This document shows positions 62,044 to 64,000 of a DNA stretch of 64,000 nt, piece after piece. The stretch spans positions 124,001 through 188,000 of the forward strand of contig JBGURP010000014.1 of assembly GCA_045132055.1 (NCBI GenBank), written 5' to 3'. Position numbers and translations under genes: made by a program. The notes beneath the pieces are model-generated. The model was not told the origin of the DNA, ran no database searches, and saw only the letters and a list, made by a program, of their open reading frames with translations. Numbering within the stretch: position 1 is the first letter of the stretch; each line of letters starts with the position of its first letter. This stretch comes from F23-D06 sp045132055. GTDB taxonomy: Bacteria > Bacteroidota > Bacteroidia > Bacteroidales > WCHB1-69.

Positions 62044-62529
62044 CTATTTTTCTTTGATTTGTTCCAATATGTTGGAGGTGGAGAATCCGTCCACAAAGGG
62101 GATGGTCAGCACTTGGCCGCCCCGCGCGCGCACGAAGTCGCCGCCCACGATGTTGTCAATTTGGTAATCCCCGCCCTTCACTAGGATGTCGGGTTTTACT
62201 TGTGTAATAATATTATAAGGTGTGTCCTCATCGAAGAACACGACATAATCCACGGATTCCAGTGCCGCCAATACGAGCGCGCGGGCGTCCTGCGCATTCA
62301 CAGGCCGGTTGGGGCCTTTCAGCCGCCGAACGGAGGCATCGGTGTTCAACCCAATCACCAGCACATCGCCCATTGCTTTTGCCTGCGCCAGATAGGTCAC
62401 GTGCCCGACATGCAGCAAATCGAAGCATCCGTTGGTGAACACGATTTTCTGCCGGTGCAGTTCTTCCTCGCGCTCAGTAAAAAAACTGGGCTCAACAATC
62501 TTGTTCCGAATCTGTTCCAGGGCATTCAT
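62044..62529 (-). CDS. rfaE2: D-glycero-beta-D-manno-heptose-1-phosphate adenylyltransferase
   Basis: 161 residues, a stand-alone version of the C-terminal domain of HldE. The nucleotidyltransferase motif is VFTNGCFDLLHVGHVTYL, with VKGGDYQIDNIVGGDFV near the end. It makes ADP-heptose for lipopolysaccharide. The kinase half (HldE N-terminal domain) is not adjacent. Confidence 0.9.
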   Translation of the reverse strand: MNALEQIRNKIVEPSFFTEREEELHRQKIVFTNGCFDLLHVGHVTYLAQAKAMGDVLVIGLNTDASVRRLKGPNRPVNAQDARALVLAALESVDYVVFFDEDTPYNIITQVKPDILVKGGDYQIDNIVGGDFVRARGGQVLTIPFVDGFSTSNILEQIKEK

Positions 62530-62534
62530 GGTAA

Positions 62535-63611
62535 TTATAGGTTTAGATTAATGGTGGAATCTTTTTTCTTGTAGAAGGATGACAGGAAAAGGGATGCGAA
62601 GCCTACGCCCACGGAGACAAAGGTTTGCAGGAGCCAGCCAATCCAGCCGGCGGCGAGACCGTGCGTGTAATTCACTCCGTACATCAGCAAGATACCGGCG
62701 GTGATGAGTGGATAGGAGCCCAGACCGCCCTGTGAAATGATAAAGGCGATGGTGCCAAAAGTGAGTACGGCCAATGCTGCGCCAGGGCCCAGACCATGCA
62801 GATACGGGATGGCGAAGAAGCAGAGAAATGTACCCAGATAGTAGCATATCCACATAATGGCAGTCCAGAAGATGTAATGGCCTGGGTGGGGGAGGTCCTT
62901 GATGGAGATTATGCCCTGCCAGAGGCCAATGAAGAAATTGCGCATTTTTCTGTACCAGGCGAATTTCATCCACCATTTCCGGGTCAATCTGAAAAGCAGA
63001 TAAAACAATAAAATAGTACCTATCAGTATGTAAATGAAGTAGTTGCCAATGATAGACAATCCTTTCTGTTCCATCCACATGCCTACTGACATTTGGGTTT
63101 CGTGGTCGATGATGACATTGGAGAGCATGCCCGTGTTCATGGCAATGACCACCAGCAGAAGGGCAAGCCAGCAGATGATGTCCACGGCGCGTTCAGTGAG
63201 TACGGTGCCGAGCGATTTCTGGAAGGGCACATTCTCAAAGCGTTGGAGAAAAGAGCAGCGCAAAACCTCACCTAACCTTGGTAATGCCAGATTGGCTAGA
63301 TAGCACACCATCACGGAGTAAAACACCATGGAGAAGCGTGGTTTGTATCCCAGCGGCTCTATGAGAATCTTTGCCCGTACGGCACGGGCGATGTCCGCAA
63401 TGATGGCCATAACCGCGGCGCAGGCCAGGAGCGCCCAGCAACGGGGCTGATTTATGCTGCCCATGGATTGCCAAATGGCCCGCATGTCGTCTTTGGACAA
63501 AGAACGGAGCGAGAGCCAAATAAAGAAAACGCCCAGGCCCACAAACAAAATGAATTGCAGGATGGTGACCAGTATGCTTTTCTTCTTAGGTTGTATGTTT
63601 TCCATCTTCAA
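62535..63611 (-). CDS. Lysylphosphatidylglycerol-synthase-like membrane protein (UPF0104)
   Basis: 358 residues, about seven membrane helices. The LPG_synthase_TM family shares the flippase-like domain of MprF without its aminoacyl-transferase part. Visible features: PRLGEVLRCSFLQRFENVPFQKSLGTVLTERAVD and GTIAFIISQGGLGSYPLITAG. Function is likely lipid or lipid-linked-sugar movement, unproven. The rfaE2 gene starts 5 bases after its stop. Confidence 0.8.
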   Translation of the reverse strand: MKMENIQPKKKSILVTILQFILFVGLGVFFIWLSLRSLSKDDMRAIWQSMGSINQPRCWALLACAAVMAIIADIARAVRAKILIEPLGYKPRFSMVFYSVMVCYLANLALPRLGEVLRCSFLQRFENVPFQKSLGTVLTERAVDIICWLALLLVVIAMNTGMLSNVIIDHETQMSVGMWMEQKGLSIIGNYFIYILIGTILLFYLLFRLTRKWWMKFAWYRKMRNFFIGLWQGIISIKDLPHPGHYIFWTAIMWICYYLGTFLCFFAIPYLHGLGPGAALAVLTFGTIAFIISQGGLGSYPLITAGILLMYGVNYTHGLAAGWIGWLLQTFVSVGVGFASLFLSSFYKKKDSTINLNL

Positions 63612-63623
63612 GCAAACTATTCG

Positions 63624-63998
63624 TTATACAATCCAACCAAACGGGTGCGGTTCCAGTGGAAGATTAGCCAGCGGATGGTAATCGCCTACCAACCCGACCG
63701 GTTGGGCGTTGCGGATGTCATAAACTATCTGGATGCAGTTCCTCACCTCGTCCAGTCCAAAACCTTGGCCGGCGAGAATCTTGCGGTAACTTTCAGTGTG
63801 CAGGTCGGTGAAACCGTTGCTGAATTCGAACTCCTCGTCGCCGATGGTGATGGAGCGGAAGGTGCGTTGACCTTTTGCGGCCACCTCCGGCGGGAGCGTC
63901 TTGGCGTTGATGCTCAAGAAATAGCGCACGCGAGCTTTCTGAAAGCGGATAAAACCTGCCAAACGGTCGTGCGAGGAGATGTGGACGATGTTTTCCTG
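63624..63998 (-). CDS. Gfo/Idh/MocA oxidoreductase, C-terminal end (WlbA-like)
   Basis: The frame runs off the end of the window; 124 residues are visible. FLSINAKTLPPEVAAKG, FEFSNGFTDLHTESYRKIL and the end GDYHPLANLPLEPHPF resemble WlbA/WbpB, the dehydrogenase that oxidises UDP-N-acetylglucosaminuronate at C3 for diacetamido-uronic acid synthesis. The NAD-binding half and the catalytic Lys are outside. It heads an operon with the flippase-like gene, rfaE2 and the M23 gene. Confidence 0.65.
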   Translation of the reverse strand, partial: QENIVHISSHDRLAGFIRFQKARVRYFLSINAKTLPPEVAAKGQRTFRSITIGDEEFEFSNGFTDLHTESYRKILAGQGFGLDEVRNCIQIVYDIRNAQPVGLVGDYHPLANLPLEPHPFGWIV

Positions 63999-64000
63999 CA

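Overview
This window comes from an anaerobic member of the Bacteroidota, most likely order Bacteroidales. The evidence is the set of promoter motifs (TAnnTTTG boxes, often just upstream of genes), a long-tailed bS16, a type IX secretion protein (PorQ), a DUF2723 membrane protein, the ftsQ-ftsA-ftsZ order, methylmalonyl-CoA mutase with MeaB, butyrate kinase and the [FeFe]-hydrogenase maturase HydF. The family cannot be fixed from the sequence alone. Nearly all of the window is chromosomal core; the clear accessory stretch is about 2.24-6.79 kb.

Layout. 1-2234: end of rimO and a fused ABC exporter, separated by period-7 and period-9 intergenic repeats. 2235-6787: an AT-rich accessory island with a hairpin-rich spacer, a membrane-anchored TerB-like/AAA+ protein, a long foldable RNA leader, and a REP-associated tyrosine transposase (RAYT) flanked by inverted REP copies, with a 4-unit tandem REP array downstream. 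6788-11131: hydF convergent with a large TolB-like outer-membrane protein. 11256-18412: rpsP-rimM, rpsO, pnp, a small P-loop kinase, an OmpA lipoprotein, mutY and tadA. 18450-25170: tRNA-Arg(ACG), tRNA-Gln(TTG), nusA-infB-pdxA and a membrane metallophosphoesterase. 25277-32505: a lipoprotein, buk-nadK, ftsQ-ftsA-ftsZ and a lone peptide-type ABC permease. 32639-38651: porQ-degT (minus strand), then a lipoprotein, a MORN-repeat protein and a LysM lytic transglycosylase. 38720-46512: mutB (minus), a lipoprotein cyclophilin, pheS and the DUF2723 protein. 46526-52787: elbB-aroK, atpB-atpE-atpF, tatD, an Old-Yellow-Enzyme homologue and a D-2-hydroxyacid dehydrogenase. 52804-64000: mutS and gmk (divergent), a BaiN-type flavoprotein, lon-meaB, rpmE2, and an envelope operon (Gfo/Idh/MocA end, LPG-synthase-like membrane protein, hldE-type nucleotidyltransferase, degenerate M23/LysM protein).

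How genes work together. TadA is next to a tRNA-Arg(ACG), its known substrate type. mutB and meaB form the catalytic core and chaperone of the succinate-propionate route but lie far apart. The ATP synthase F0 genes atpBEF lack the atpHAGDC genes that usually follow. PorQ, an ArnB-like aminotransferase and a WlbA-like dehydrogenase point to type IX secretion and amino-sugar glycan synthesis.

The best candidates for something little described are the minus-strand RNA at about 5234-5387 with the TM-TerB-AAA+ gene it leads into, and the REP/RAYT unit beside it. No CRISPR array, prophage, integrase or rRNA gene was seen. Functional names come from recognising motifs by eye; no database search was run.
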